Part shown: positions 27,133 to 35,286 of the stretch, piece by piece
How positions within the stretch are numbered: position 1 is the first letter of the stretch
How the letters are laid out: each line of letters begins with the position of its first letter
Origin: Bacteroidetes bacterium OLB12
GTDB lineage: Bacteria > Bacteroidota > Bacteroidia > Cytophagales > Cyclobacteriaceae
NCBI GenBank assembly: GCA_001567185.1
Contig: LNFR01000041.1
Span: 1-37,659, forward strand
Direction: 5' to 3'
Length of the DNA: 37,659 bases
The notes under the pieces: generated by a model
What the model saw: only the letters and a program-made list of their open reading frames with translations
The model's database searches: none
Told to the model about the DNA's origin: nothing
Position numbers and translations under genes: made by a program

Positions 27133-27480
27133 ATTGCAAAAACGGGAATTTTAATGAATCGGTTTGTTAATGACTTCCAAAATTAAAGATGTAAGGTCTG
27201 TGATCATAACCTGTAAGTAAGGAGGTATAATTCAAGTACTTAGAAATCACCAAAAATGATGCAAAATAGAATTCCACAAAATTCCACACTTGTCCACATT
27301 AACGGATTGTTACTAGTTAATTGTCTGAAAATCACCAAATTAAGCCGCTTGTCGTTAATCTGTTCTTTGTGGACAACTATTGGGGCCGCGCCTGGTCGTA
27401 TATTTTGGAGGTACTTTCTAAAGGACAGATTTTCAACCAAATAGGGACCGGTAAACCATTGAAATCCATACAAAATCAAC
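27133..27480. other. 348-base intergenic region between divergent genes, with TCCACA cluster
   Basis: No convincing gene. It is A/T-rich. Three TCCACA hexamers start at 27273, 27283 and 27293 on the plus strand, and one lies on the minus strand (27368-27373). The third and fourth sit in identical 9-mers TTGTCCACA, one mismatch from the DnaA box TTATCCACA. Also present are the repeated words AATCACCAAAA (27245-27255) and AATCACCAAAT. Everything to the left up to 20083 is mostly on the minus strand, and 27481-33919 is nearly all on the plus strand. It contains the promoters of the TlpA operon and the VOC gene and may contain a replication-initiator or regulator binding array. Confidence 0.5.
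27178..27185 (-). promoter_or_regulatory. Putative -7 element for the TlpA/redoxin operon
   Basis: The minus strand reads TAATTTTG, exact for TAnnTTTG, about 45 bases before the ATG at 27132. The -33 region is poor (GTTA). Confidence 0.4.
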
Positions 27481-27870
27481 ATGAATATTACCCAAATCAA
27501 AGAAACGTGTCTCTATTTTACCAACCTGGAAGATGCACGGAAATTTTATGGCCAGTTACTCGGGTTGCCCATCGTGGGCGAGGTGGCCAACCAACATATT
27601 TTTTTTAGAGCGGGTAACAGTATACTTCTATGCTTCAACCCCGAAAGCTCCAGGGCAAAAGTCAGCCCGCCCGCCCATTATGGTAGTGGCAAGTATCATT
27701 TTGCGTTTGAGGTTCTTGCTACAGCGTATGAAGCACATAAAAAGGAATTGCTTCAGAAGGGAATAAACATAACGGATTGCGTTACCTGGCCCAACGGGCT
27801 CGAATCATTTTACTTTCAGGATCCTGCCGGCAATGTGGTGGAAATTGTGCCCGTGGGGTTATGGGATTAG
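27481..27870 (+). CDS. VOC (glyoxalase/dioxygenase superfamily) protein
   Basis: 129 residues, a single vicinal-oxygen-chelate domain with two beta-alpha-beta-beta-beta modules: CLYFTNLEDARKFYGQLLGL at the start and YHFAFEVLATAYEAHKKELL, then FYFQDPAGNVVEIVP at the end. His in YHFAF and Glu in VVEIV are the likely metal ligands. The substrate cannot be read from sequence. Its 3' end overlaps that of the minus-strand gene 27859-28119 by about 12 bases. Confidence 0.88.
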   Translation: MNITQIKETCLYFTNLEDARKFYGQLLGLPIVGEVANQHIFFRAGNSILLCFNPESSRAKVSPPAHYGSGKYHFAFEVLATAYEAHKKELLQKGINITDCVTWPNGLESFYFQDPAGNVVEIVPVGLWD

Positions 27871-28119
27871 CTCCATTGGCTGCCGGGCACCAAGCGGTGT
27901 TATAGAGGACGAAGCAATTACCTGGGCAGGAAACGCTTCGGCAAACCACTTTTTATAGTCATGATACTGTACACAATCTTCGGCCAAGGTGTTACCAATA
28001 AGAATTTTGATAACCCGATCTTGTTTGATAGAACTTTTGATTTTCTCCTGCTGATCGGCCGGTAAAAGACCGATTCGAATAAATGCTATTCCCTTATAAA
28101 TCTCTGCAGGCGCCAACAT
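27859..28119 (-). CDS. Small hypothetical protein (86 aa)
   Basis: From the ATG at 28117-28119. The sequence has the look of a real small soluble protein: IYKGIAFIRIGLLPADQQEK, RVIKILIGNTLAEDCVQYHD, YKKWFAEAF. It has amphipathic helices and a charged surface, with no signal peptide. The frame stays open further upstream, but that part is low-quality and overlaps the aminotransferase start, so it is excluded. No family recognised, although I think similar short proteins occur in Cytophagales. It fills an otherwise empty 354-base gap between plus-strand genes. Confidence 0.5.
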   Translation of the reverse strand: MLAPAEIYKGIAFIRIGLLPADQQEKIKSSIKQDRVIKILIGNTLAEDCVQYHDYKKWFAEAFPAQVIASSSITPLGARQPMELIP

Positions 28120-28224
28120 AATTACAATTGTATTGCACTTCGACAGAAATTGTAACCATAAGTTTAATGGTCTGTGCGCGGTTTGTGAAAAAAATTCCAT
28201 CTTTCCCGTATCAACTCCACAATC

Positions 28225-29402
28225 ATGGCCAATCTCAAACAACAGCGCGCTAAGTTTAGCCTTTCCAATCAGGCAACCTATATCAACTGTGCTTATATGT
28301 CGCCTTTGCTGAAAGCGGTGGAGAGACAAGGCATAGTGGGTATTCAGCGCAAGAGAAATCCAATGCGGGTTTCCCCAAAGGATTTTTTTACAGATTCAGA
28401 AAAATTAAGAAAGGAATTTGGGAAACTTATTAGTGCGGAAGCTTCGCGTATTGTTATTATTCCCTCTGTATCCTATGGCCTTGCCAACGTGGCGAACAAT
28501 ATACGGGTGAAGGCAAGTGATAACATCGTTGTGGCGGCCGAACAATTTCCAAGTAACTATTATCCCTGGCAACGGCTGCAGGCAGATACCAAGGTGCAGC
28601 TAAGAATCGTATCACCACCTGATACAAAAATAAACCGGGGAAAGATTTGGAATGAACGCCTGCTCGAAGCGATTGATACAAACACAAAGCTGGTGGCCCT
28701 GGGCCACGTTCATTGGGCAGATGGCACCAGGTTTAACCTTAAAGCCATACGGGCCCGTACCCGCGAAGTGGGTGCAAGGTTGGTGATTGACGGAACGCAA
28801 TCGGTAGGTGCATTGCCCTTTAGCGTTAAGGAAATACAACCCGATGCCTTGATATGTGGCGGCTACAAATGGTTAATGGGGCCCTACTCCATCGGGCTTG
28901 CTTACTATGCCGAAAGTTTTGATAACGGAAAACCCGTGGAGGAAAACTGGATTAACCGATTGCATAGCGAAAACTTTGCGGGCCTGGTAAACTACCAACC
29001 CGAATACCAACCCGGTGCGTTGCGCTATGAAGTGGGGGAACACAGCAATTTTATTCTGGTGCCCATGTTGCTGGAAGCATTGAAACAAATCAACCAATGG
29101 AAACCACTGGCCATACAGCAATACTGTAAATCCATTACACAAAAACCTTTAGCGCTTTTGCGCGAAGCGGGTTTCTGGATTGAGGATGAAAGTTCGCGGG
29201 CCTATCATTTGTTTGGTATCCGCCTGCCCGAAGAAATGAACATGATAACCGTTAAGAAGCAGGTAGCAAAAACAAAATTTCTGTTTCCTATCGTGGTGAT
29301 GTTATTCGGGTATCGCCCCACGTTTATAATTCGGAAAAAGAAATATTGAAACTGGTGAACGTGTTGATAAATACAAAACGTGCTTTACACAAACGTTCAT
29401 AA
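28225..29402 (+). CDS. Class V aminotransferase-fold PLP enzyme, one frameshift near C-terminus
   Basis: PLP-dependent enzyme of the cysteine desulfurase / isopenicillin-N epimerase / kynureninase-like fold. Seen are the substrate-binding start ATYINCAYMSPL, cofactor Asp in VIDGTQSVGALPF and Schiff-base Lys in CGGYKWLMGPYSIG. In the raw frame the protein ends at 29349 with an unrelated tail. The next frame carries the family C-terminus VSYRGDVIRVSPHVYNSEKE and ends with TAA at 29400-29402. One more A in the A5 run at 29268-29272 (or the A4 run at 29274-29277) joins them into 392 residues. No typical desulfurase Cys loop is obvious, so the exact reaction is open. Confidence 0.85.
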
Positions 29403-29407
29403 CCAGG

Positions 29408-29437
29408 TTTGTTAATGCAATACAATGTATAATTTTT
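29408..29437 (+). promoter_or_regulatory. Putative promoter for the GMC oxidoreductase operon
   Basis: TTTG (29408-29411), an 18-base spacer, then TAATTTTT (29430-29437), one mismatch from TAnnTTTG. The leader to the ATG at 29528 would be about 85 bases. Confidence 0.4.
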
Positions 29438-29527
29438 AGCCAGCCTGAGAATTTCATTGTGACATATCATTGAACTTTTACAAATTGCATAAGGCAACCG
29501 GGTTCACCAAAGCAAAACACAATACAC

Positions 29528-30094
29528 ATGCATCGCAGAGAAGCACTTAAAAGTCTGGCCATTCTTACCGGGGGAGCCGTGCTCGTACCCTCCTGTAATT
29601 TTGAAAAGGAAGATATTCTGGCGGCTTATCAAAACCTGAACGTAACTGAATCGATGTGCAAATTATTGGCGCAAATCGCGGATACAATCATCCCACCGGG
29701 AAACATTCAGGGGGCCGGAGATCTGGCCGTGCAGGATTTTATCCTGGTGATGGTAAATGATTGCGTACAGGCTGATCAACAGGGTATGTTTACGAAAGGA
29801 TTGCAGGGCTTTGATAACTTCAGCAAAGAAGAGGCGGGCAGTAAATTTTCAAAACTGGAGCCAGCCGACAAAGAAAAAGTTGTAGCACAAGGGTTGTCAA
29901 TTTCAGAAGAAGATGCAGACGCAGGTAAAAAGACGATACTTGAATTTTTGCGTATAACCAAACGGTTCACCATACAAGGCTACATGATGTCTGAGTACAT
30001 CATGACGCAGGTAAAACCGTATCATTTAATACCTGGCGAATACAATGGCGCAGTTTTGATCAACAGCATCTCAAACCCGAAAATCAATGGCTAA
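29528..30094 (+). CDS. Gluconate 2-dehydrogenase subunit 3-like protein
   Basis: 188 residues. The N-terminus HRREALKSLAILTGGAVLVP has a twin-arginine-like signal, with Cys23 as a possible lipidation site (LVPSC). The body is helical, with conserved IADTIIPPGNIQGAGDLAVQ and FLRITKRFTIQGYMMSEY. This is the small subunit that accompanies GMC-type catalytic subunits and carries the export signal for the complex. The stop overlaps the start of the GMC gene by 8 bases (30087-30094), so the two are translationally coupled. No cytochrome c subunit gene follows. Confidence 0.88.
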   Translation: MHRREALKSLAILTGGAVLVPSCNFEKEDILAAYQNLNVTESMCKLLAQIADTIIPPGNIQGAGDLAVQDFILVMVNDCVQADQQGMFTKGLQGFDNFSKEEAGSKFSKLEPADKEKVVAQGLSISEEDADAGKKTILEFLRITKRFTIQGYMMSEYIMTQVKPYHLIPGEYNGAVLINSISNPKING

Positions 30095-31805
30095 TTTTAA
30101 TATTGACGCAACCGCAGAACGCACTTTTCAGGCAATTGTAATTGGATCGGGCTTAAGTGGCAGTTGGGCTGCCAAAGAGTTATGCGAGCATGGTGTAAAA
30201 ACATTGGTGATTGAACGAGGCCGCGATGTGAAACACCTGCACGATTACCCTACCACCAACATGCTGCCCTATGAGTTTGAACACCGCGGGCAGTTAACAA
30301 ATCAAATAAAAGAAGAGAACCCGGTAGTAAGCCGGTGTTATGCTTTTCGTGAGGACGCCATGCATTTTTTTGTGAAGGACAAAGAGCATCCGTATGTGCA
30401 GGACAAACCATTCGACTGGATTCGGGGCTATCAGGTAGGCGGCAAGTCGTTGTTATGGGCACGCCAGGTACAGCGCTGGTCCGATTTTGATTTTGAAGGT
30501 CCCGCCCGCGATGGCTTTGCAGTTGATTGGCCTATCCGCTACAAAGAAATAGCACCGTGGTATAGTCATGTAGAAAAATTTGCTGGTGTATCGGGTAACA
30601 AAGACGGGCTTGCCAACTTACCCGATGGTGAGTTTCTGCCAGGCTTTGAGTTGAACATTGTTGAGAAATATTTTCAGGAACAACTAAAGAAGCACTACGG
30701 AGATACCCGCCATATGATTTTAGCACGATGTGCTCATATTACCGGTAACCTGGAATATTATCAGCAACAAGGCCGTGCAAAATGCCAGAGCCGTAACCTT
30801 TGCCACCGCGGATGCCCCTTTGGTGGCTACTTCAGCGCCAATGCATCTACCTTACCCTGGGCCGAAAAAACCGGTAACATGACTTTGCGCACCCATGCCG
30901 TAGTGCATTCCATTATTTATGACGAAGCAAAAGGTAAAGCTACGGGGGTACGGATTGTGGATGCCAACACAAAACAAATGGAAGAGTATTTTGCCGATGT
31001 AATTTTTGTAAACGCAGCGGCTCTCAATACCAACCTGATCCTGCTGAATTCAACTTCATCCCGCTTTCCAAACGGACTGGGCAATGACAGCGGGTTGCTG
31101 GGCAAGTACGTGGCGTTTCATAATTATCGGGCAGGAATTTCTGCTGAGTACGAAGGCCACAGCGAATACACCACTTCCGGAGGGAGGCCAACCAGCGGAT
31201 ATTTTCCGCGCTTTCGAAATTTGTACAAACAAGAAACCGATTTTTTAAGGGGCTATGCAGCCGGCTTTACAGCCAGCCGGTCTAACTATGCAGACCAAAG
31301 TGGAATTGGAATGCCCCTCAAGGAAGAACTCTTGAATCCATCCAAATACAGCAATTGGAATATCGGATCACACATGATGGGCGAAACCATACCGAAAGAG
31401 ACAAACTTTGTTGCGTTGAGCAAAGAAGAGAAAGATGCGTGGGGCATTCCTTTGCTTAAGGTTAATGTGGAGTATGACGATAACGATGAAAAGATGATCA
31501 AAGACTATCAGCAACAGATGACCGAGATGTTTGAGAAGGCAGGCTTTACCAATATCCGTGTGCGCGATGATAAACGGGCACCGGGTTTGGATATTCATGA
31601 AATGGGCGGTGTGCGCATGGGTAAAGATCCGAAAACCTCTTTGCTCAATAAAGATCATCAATTGCATGCATGCCCGAATGTTTATGTAACCGATGGCGCC
31701 TGCATGACTTCTACCTCAACACAAAATCCATCGCTTACTTACATGGCCTTTGCGGCCCGGGCTGCCCACCACGCTATGAAGAACCAGAAGTGGGGCAAGG
31801 TGTAG
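30087..31805 (+). CDS. GMC family FAD oxidoreductase
   Basis: 572 residues, no signal peptide of its own. The N-terminal FAD motif GSGLSG is at 20-25, followed by VIERGRDV. Mid-region RCAHITGNL and CRNLCHRGCPFGG-type Cys-rich loop (SRNLCHRGCPFGGYFSANA). C-terminal GMC domain DIHEMGGVRMG and CPNVYVTDGACMTSTSTQNP. Relatives oxidise sugars, sugar acids or alcohols and pass electrons to a cytochrome or quinone. It is probably exported with the preceding Tat-type small subunit. The substrate is not determined from sequence. Confidence 0.92.
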   Translation: MANFNIDATAERTFQAIVIGSGLSGSWAAKELCEHGVKTLVIERGRDVKHLHDYPTTNMLPYEFEHRGQLTNQIKEENPVVSRCYAFREDAMHFFVKDKEHPYVQDKPFDWIRGYQVGGKSLLWARQVQRWSDFDFEGPARDGFAVDWPIRYKEIAPWYSHVEKFAGVSGNKDGLANLPDGEFLPGFELNIVEKYFQEQLKKHYGDTRHMILARCAHITGNLEYYQQQGRAKCQSRNLCHRGCPFGGYFSANASTLPWAEKTGNMTLRTHAVVHSIIYDEAKGKATGVRIVDANTKQMEEYFADVIFVNAAALNTNLILLNSTSSRFPNGLGNDSGLLGKYVAFHNYRAGISAEYEGHSEYTTSGGRPTSGYFPRFRNLYKQETDFLRGYAAGFTASRSNYADQSGIGMPLKEELLNPSKYSNWNIGSHMMGETIPKETNFVALSKEEKDAWGIPLLKVNVEYDDNDEKMIKDYQQQMTEMFEKAGFTNIRVRDDKRAPGLDIHEMGGVRMGKDPKTSLLNKDHQLHACPNVYVTDGACMTSTSTQNPSLTYMAFAARAAHHAMKNQKWGKV

Positions 31806-31833
31806 CCTGAACGATAAGCCCAGGCAACACGGC

Positions 31834-32769
31834 ATGACAACCAAACAACCACAACCCGTTTTTGTAGGCGGGGTACTACTTGCCTTGCTTGGGGCCATTT
31901 GTTTTTCAACCAAAGCGATATTTGTAAAGCTTGCTTATCGCGATACAGAGGTAGATGCAATTTCATTGTTGGCCCTTCGGATGATTTTCTCTCTTCCATT
32001 TTTTGTGATCTCCGCGTATGTTTCATCCAGCAAACAAACCAATGTTCGGTTTACCCCGCGCCAATGGCTGGCGGTGGCCGTAATTGGCTGTTTGGGTTAT
32101 TACATCAGCAGCTTGCTCGACTTTCTTGGTCTGCAGTATGTAACGGCCGGAATAGAACGACTGATCCTCTTCATCTATCCCACCCTGGTTCTGCTGATGT
32201 CATCCGTATTTTTCAAAGAGCGGATCAAACCCATTCAATGGGTGGCGCTCGTCATTACCTATGCCGGGTTGCTGATTGCTTTTGTTGGCGAGGTTGATTG
32301 GCATACCGGTCAAAACAAAAACTTTCTGCTCGGCTCGCTCTTCATTTTTATCTGTGCCATTACGTATGCTGCATACATTGTGGGCAGTGGCCGGCTGATT
32401 CCATTGGTGGGTGCTACAAAATTCAACAGCTATGCCATGAGTTTTGCTTCGATAGGAGTGTTGATTCATTTCTGGGTAACGTCCGATACTTCGTTGTTGG
32501 AATTTTCAACTCCGGTTTATCTCTACGGATTGTGGATGGCTGTGTTATCCACCGTAATTCCTTCGTACCTGGTGGTACAGGGGATTAAGCGCATTGGCGC
32601 TGATAATGCGGCTATTGTTGGAAGCATCGGTCCGGTATCAACCTTAATTATGGCTTATTTCCTGCTTGGTGAATCCATTTCCGCATTGCAGCTTGTGGGG
32701 ACGGTATTCATTTTGTTTGGCGTGCTGTTGGTTAGTAAACAAAAGACATCTCCGGCTCCGGTTGATTAA
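31834..32769 (+). CDS. EamA/DMT family transporter
   Basis: 311 residues with ten predicted transmembrane helices in two EamA repeats. The first repeat starts GGVLLALLGAICFSTKAIFV, the second at about 155 (LLGSLFIFICAITYAAYIVG). The last helices contain IGPVSTLIMAYFLLGESISA, typical of the family. Drug/metabolite exporter superfamily, inner membrane. The substrate is unknown. It follows the GMC gene by 28 bases on the same strand. Confidence 0.92.
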   Translation: MTTKQPQPVFVGGVLLALLGAICFSTKAIFVKLAYRDTEVDAISLLALRMIFSLPFFVISAYVSSSKQTNVRFTPRQWLAVAVIGCLGYYISSLLDFLGLQYVTAGIERLILFIYPTLVLLMSSVFFKERIKPIQWVALVITYAGLLIAFVGEVDWHTGQNKNFLLGSLFIFICAITYAAYIVGSGRLIPLVGATKFNSYAMSFASIGVLIHFWVTSDTSLLEFSTPVYLYGLWMAVLSTVIPSYLVVQGIKRIGADNAAIVGSIGPVSTLIMAYFLLGESISALQLVGTVFILFGVLLVSKQKTSPAPVD

Positions 32770-32794
32770 CGGATTAATGAGTACCTTTAATTGT

Positions 32795-33442
32795 ATGAGG
32801 ATTCTGCTTTTTGTTCTTCTTTTATTTCCCCTGTTGGGGATGGGCCAACCCCCCGAATTGATTTTTGTTTTTTTGAACAAACGCACGGACAAGGCCGAGC
32901 TGCCCGAGGCCGAGTTGAAAAAAATAATGGATGGTCATTTGGCAAACATTAATCGGCTGGCCAAAGAAGGCAAACTGATTTCAGCCGGGCCGTTTGATGG
33001 CGGTGGCGGCATTTTTATTTTCAAATCAAAATCGGTTGAGCAGGTGAAGGAGTGGTTGCAAACCGATCCGGGGGTGCAGGCCAACCGCTGGCGCGTGGAG
33101 GTATTACCTTACTTTCCACATATAGGTGGAGCTTGCGCAGTAGGTGAACAATACGAAATGGTTACTTACCACTTTGTTCGCTACATCCCTAATATTGCCA
33201 AGTTTAACATACAAGATGCTCCCCGCACCTTTAAAAAACATGATGATTACCTGAAAGAGATTATCAAAACCGGCAATGTAGTAACGGAAGCTTCCTTTGG
33301 CGATGAGGAGGGCGGTATCCTCATTATGAAAGGCGACCTGGATAAAGCGGTAATCGAATCCGACCCCGCTGTGCGCGAAGGATTGTTGCAACTGGAGTTT
33401 CAAAAACTCTGGATTGCGAAGGGAGGATTATGTGAGAAGTAG
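32795..33442 (+). CDS. Secreted protein with two YciI-like domains
   Basis: 215 residues from the ATG at 32795, which gives signal peptide MRILLFVLLLFPLLGMGQ. An upstream in-frame start would place a non-signal peptide before it. Two ferredoxin-like YciI domains follow in tandem: IMDGHLANINRLAKEGKLIS / AGPFDGGGGIFIFKSKSVEQ and FKKHDDYLKEIIKTGNVVTE / ASFGDEEGGILIMKGDLDKA. The conserved His of YciI is kept in both halves (DGH, KKH). YciI proteins are usually cytoplasmic single-domain dimers, so an exported covalent dimer is unusual. The function is unknown. Confidence 0.8.
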   Translation: MRILLFVLLLFPLLGMGQPPELIFVFLNKRTDKAELPEAELKKIMDGHLANINRLAKEGKLISAGPFDGGGGIFIFKSKSVEQVKEWLQTDPGVQANRWRVEVLPYFPHIGGACAVGEQYEMVTYHFVRYIPNIAKFNIQDAPRTFKKHDDYLKEIIKTGNVVTEASFGDEEGGILIMKGDLDKAVIESDPAVREGLLQLEFQKLWIAKGGLCEK

Positions 33443-33511
33443 CAAATTGCTGCGCGATGAATAACGATCTTTAACGAAAGCAGCACCAGAAAGATAACTC
33501 CAAAATTTAGC

Positions 33512-33919
33512 ATGGCACATTGGCTTATTAAATCAGAACCGTTTAAATACAGTTGGGATCAATTAGTGAAAGACAAGCAAACCTTTTGGGATGGTGTTCG
33601 AAATTATGCAGCACGCAATAACCTGAAAAGTATGAAGAAGGGAGATGAACTTTTCTTCTATCATAGCAATGAAGGTCTGGAGATTGTGGGAATTGTAAAG
33701 GTTGTAAAAGAAGCGTACCAGGATCCAACCACAACGGAAACAGCCTGGGTGGTGGTTGATATTAAACCGGTGCGGAAGTTAAAGAACCCGGTATCCCTGG
33801 CACAGATAAAAGCAGATAAGCGTTTGAAGAATATGGATCTGATCCGCCTGAGCAGATTGAGTGTTGGTAGTGTGAAAGATGAAGAGTGGAATATTGTGTT
33901 AGCGTTGGCAGGCGAATAA
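33512..33919 (+). CDS. EVE domain protein
   Basis: 135 residues covering one EVE domain (PUA-like fold): MAHWLIKSEPFKYSWDQLVK, WDGVRNYAARNNLKSMKKGD, ELFFYHSNEGLEIVGIVKVV. Full length for the family. EVE proteins bind modified bases in DNA or RNA, as in the thymocyte nuclear protein 1 group. There is no restriction gene beside it, so a housekeeping RNA-modification role is as likely as defence. Confidence 0.92.
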   Translation: MAHWLIKSEPFKYSWDQLVKDKQTFWDGVRNYAARNNLKSMKKGDELFFYHSNEGLEIVGIVKVVKEAYQDPTTTETAWVVVDIKPVRKLKNPVSLAQIKADKRLKNMDLIRLSRLSVGSVKDEEWNIVLALAGE

Positions 33920-33937
33920 GATCACAAAAATGGCTTC

Positions 33938-35284
33938 TTAGTTTACAACGGGTATAAGCCATTCGTTGTTTGTCAGGTCAACACCGCCACCCAATTCATC
34001 CTGAACCACCCGATCAATAATAAAAACTCCTGTACGGGCCATGTTTTCAAATGTATCGAGGCCATTGTTCGGAAAATTTTGGCGCGTACGGTGAATATTA
34101 AACTGGTTGGAGAAATCCCGGTTAAAAGTTTTTTCAACTCCTGCTTTTCCCAGCATAAAACCCAACAGGCCGCCCCACGTAGCCGTAGGATTGTCGGAGT
34201 CCCAACCGGCCAACGCTCCGATCTTAATGGTTTCAATAAAATCTCCTTCGCCATAAAACAAACTAACTAACCCGGCAGCGTAGTTAATGCCCGCAGCGTA
34301 ACATCCGTTGCAATATAGATTTTGCGAAGTGATTGTGTAACCATCTTCCTGGTTAACCTGGTAGCGCACATAAACGGAGTCGCGGGTTTGTTCCCACGGT
34401 AAGCCGGCTTCGTACTTTGATTTTACGAAGTCGTACATCTTAGCCGCAGTTGCGTTATCGTTCAAAAGCCTACGCGCTTCTGCGGCCATCCATTGAATTT
34501 TTTCTTTCATTGAAAGTTGATCGTCCACAACGGTTGCGAGTGCATACATGTTTACATAAAACTCCGGAATGTCAGCAATGCTTTCACCGGCAGTTGTGCG
34601 AATAGGCAGGTGGGCCAGTTTCAAAGCAACATCGGGGCGGGTGGGCGCAAATAATCCAAAAATTTCGGTGGTAAGTTGTGCATCAATCATGGCATGATGC
34701 TCGTTGTTTGCCGCGTGGCCGGTTTCTGGGGGTAACATTCCGGCAAGCATCAGATCAAATGCTTTTTGATTGGAAACCCAGAGGTAATTTTCTTCTTCCG
34801 CCTTAATATGCGTTAACCAACCCTGGCGGATTTGCTGAGGTGTTAACACGCTTGTTTTGTTTGTAAACATCAAATACTGATACATGTATTCAATGTCGGT
34901 GTCATCATCAGCACCCCACACTTCCTGTGTCCCTCTAAAAACAAAATCGATGGTGGGCGACAAATCACTGGGCTTGCCTGGCGACCAGATATTGGGTTGA
35001 TCGGGTTTACCCCAATCATCGCGGGTATAAAAATTGCCGGTTTTAATTTCACCTATGTTCCCGATCTTATCCATTTCGGTTACAAGGCCCGTCCAGTTGG
35101 CAATGCATTGTCCTAACCAAAAGCCATAGAGGTTATCAGCATATTGCTGGCGCGAAACACGAATTACTTTTCCTGCGGGTTTAAAATCGCGGTAAGTAAA
35201 ATCTGGATTTATGTCCGCCTTGGGATTATTCTTTTTGCCACAGGCAGCAAGGATAAGAAGCGATATGATCAGGAAATTTTTCAA
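33938..35284 (-). CDS. ADP-ribosylglycohydrolase-family lipoprotein
   Basis: 448 residues. Signal peptide with lipobox LAAC (Cys15). Helical domain with ARH/DraG-like metal motifs: YADNLYGFWLGQCIANWTG near the N-terminus, DDDTD at 126-130, and GWDSDNPTATWGGLLGFML near 361-379, where Asp362 and Asp364 replace the canonical DxDT with DxDN. The start codon is TTG at 35284, two bases after the stop of the serine hydrolase gene. No ATG fits the signal peptide. ARH enzymes remove ADP-ribose from proteins or related substrates. Here the protein is predicted outside the cytoplasm. Confidence 0.85.
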   Translation of the reverse strand: MKNFLIISLLILAACGKKNNPKADINPDFTYRDFKPAGKVIRVSRQQYADNLYGFWLGQCIANWTGLVTEMDKIGNIGEIKTGNFYTRDDWGKPDQPNIWSPGKPSDLSPTIDFVFRGTQEVWGADDDTDIEYMYQYLMFTNKTSVLTPQQIRQGWLTHIKAEEENYLWVSNQKAFDLMLAGMLPPETGHAANNEHHAMIDAQLTTEIFGLFAPTRPDVALKLAHLPIRTTAGESIADIPEFYVNMYALATVVDDQLSMKEKIQWMAAEARRLLNDNATAAKMYDFVKSKYEAGLPWEQTRDSVYVRYQVNQEDGYTITSQNLYCNGCYAAGINYAAGLVSLFYGEGDFIETIKIGALAGWDSDNPTATWGGLLGFMLGKAGVEKTFNRDFSNQFNIHRTRQNFPNNGLDTFENMARTGVFIIDRVVQDELGGGVDLTNNEWLIPVVN

Positions 35285-35286
35285 CG

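Noticed and set aside
27218-27226. TAAGGAGGT, a perfect Shine-Dalgarno-like sequence in the intergenic region
   Set aside because: No ATG, GTG or TTG opens a reasonable frame at the right distance; the frame closes almost at once. Bacteroidota rarely use such sites. Treated as chance.
27321-27608. 95-codon frame overlapping the VOC gene start
   Set aside because: It covers non-coding A/T-rich sequence and then the VOC gene in the wrong frame; no protein-like features.
28120-28329. Upstream extension of the small minus-strand gene 27859-28119
   Set aside because: It overlaps the start of the class V enzyme on the other strand and has poor coding character. Only the part from the ATG at 28119 looks real.
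33512-33919. EVE protein as part of a defence island
   Set aside because: Neighbours are a YciI-type protein and metabolic or envelope genes. No nuclease, methylase or other defence gene is present.
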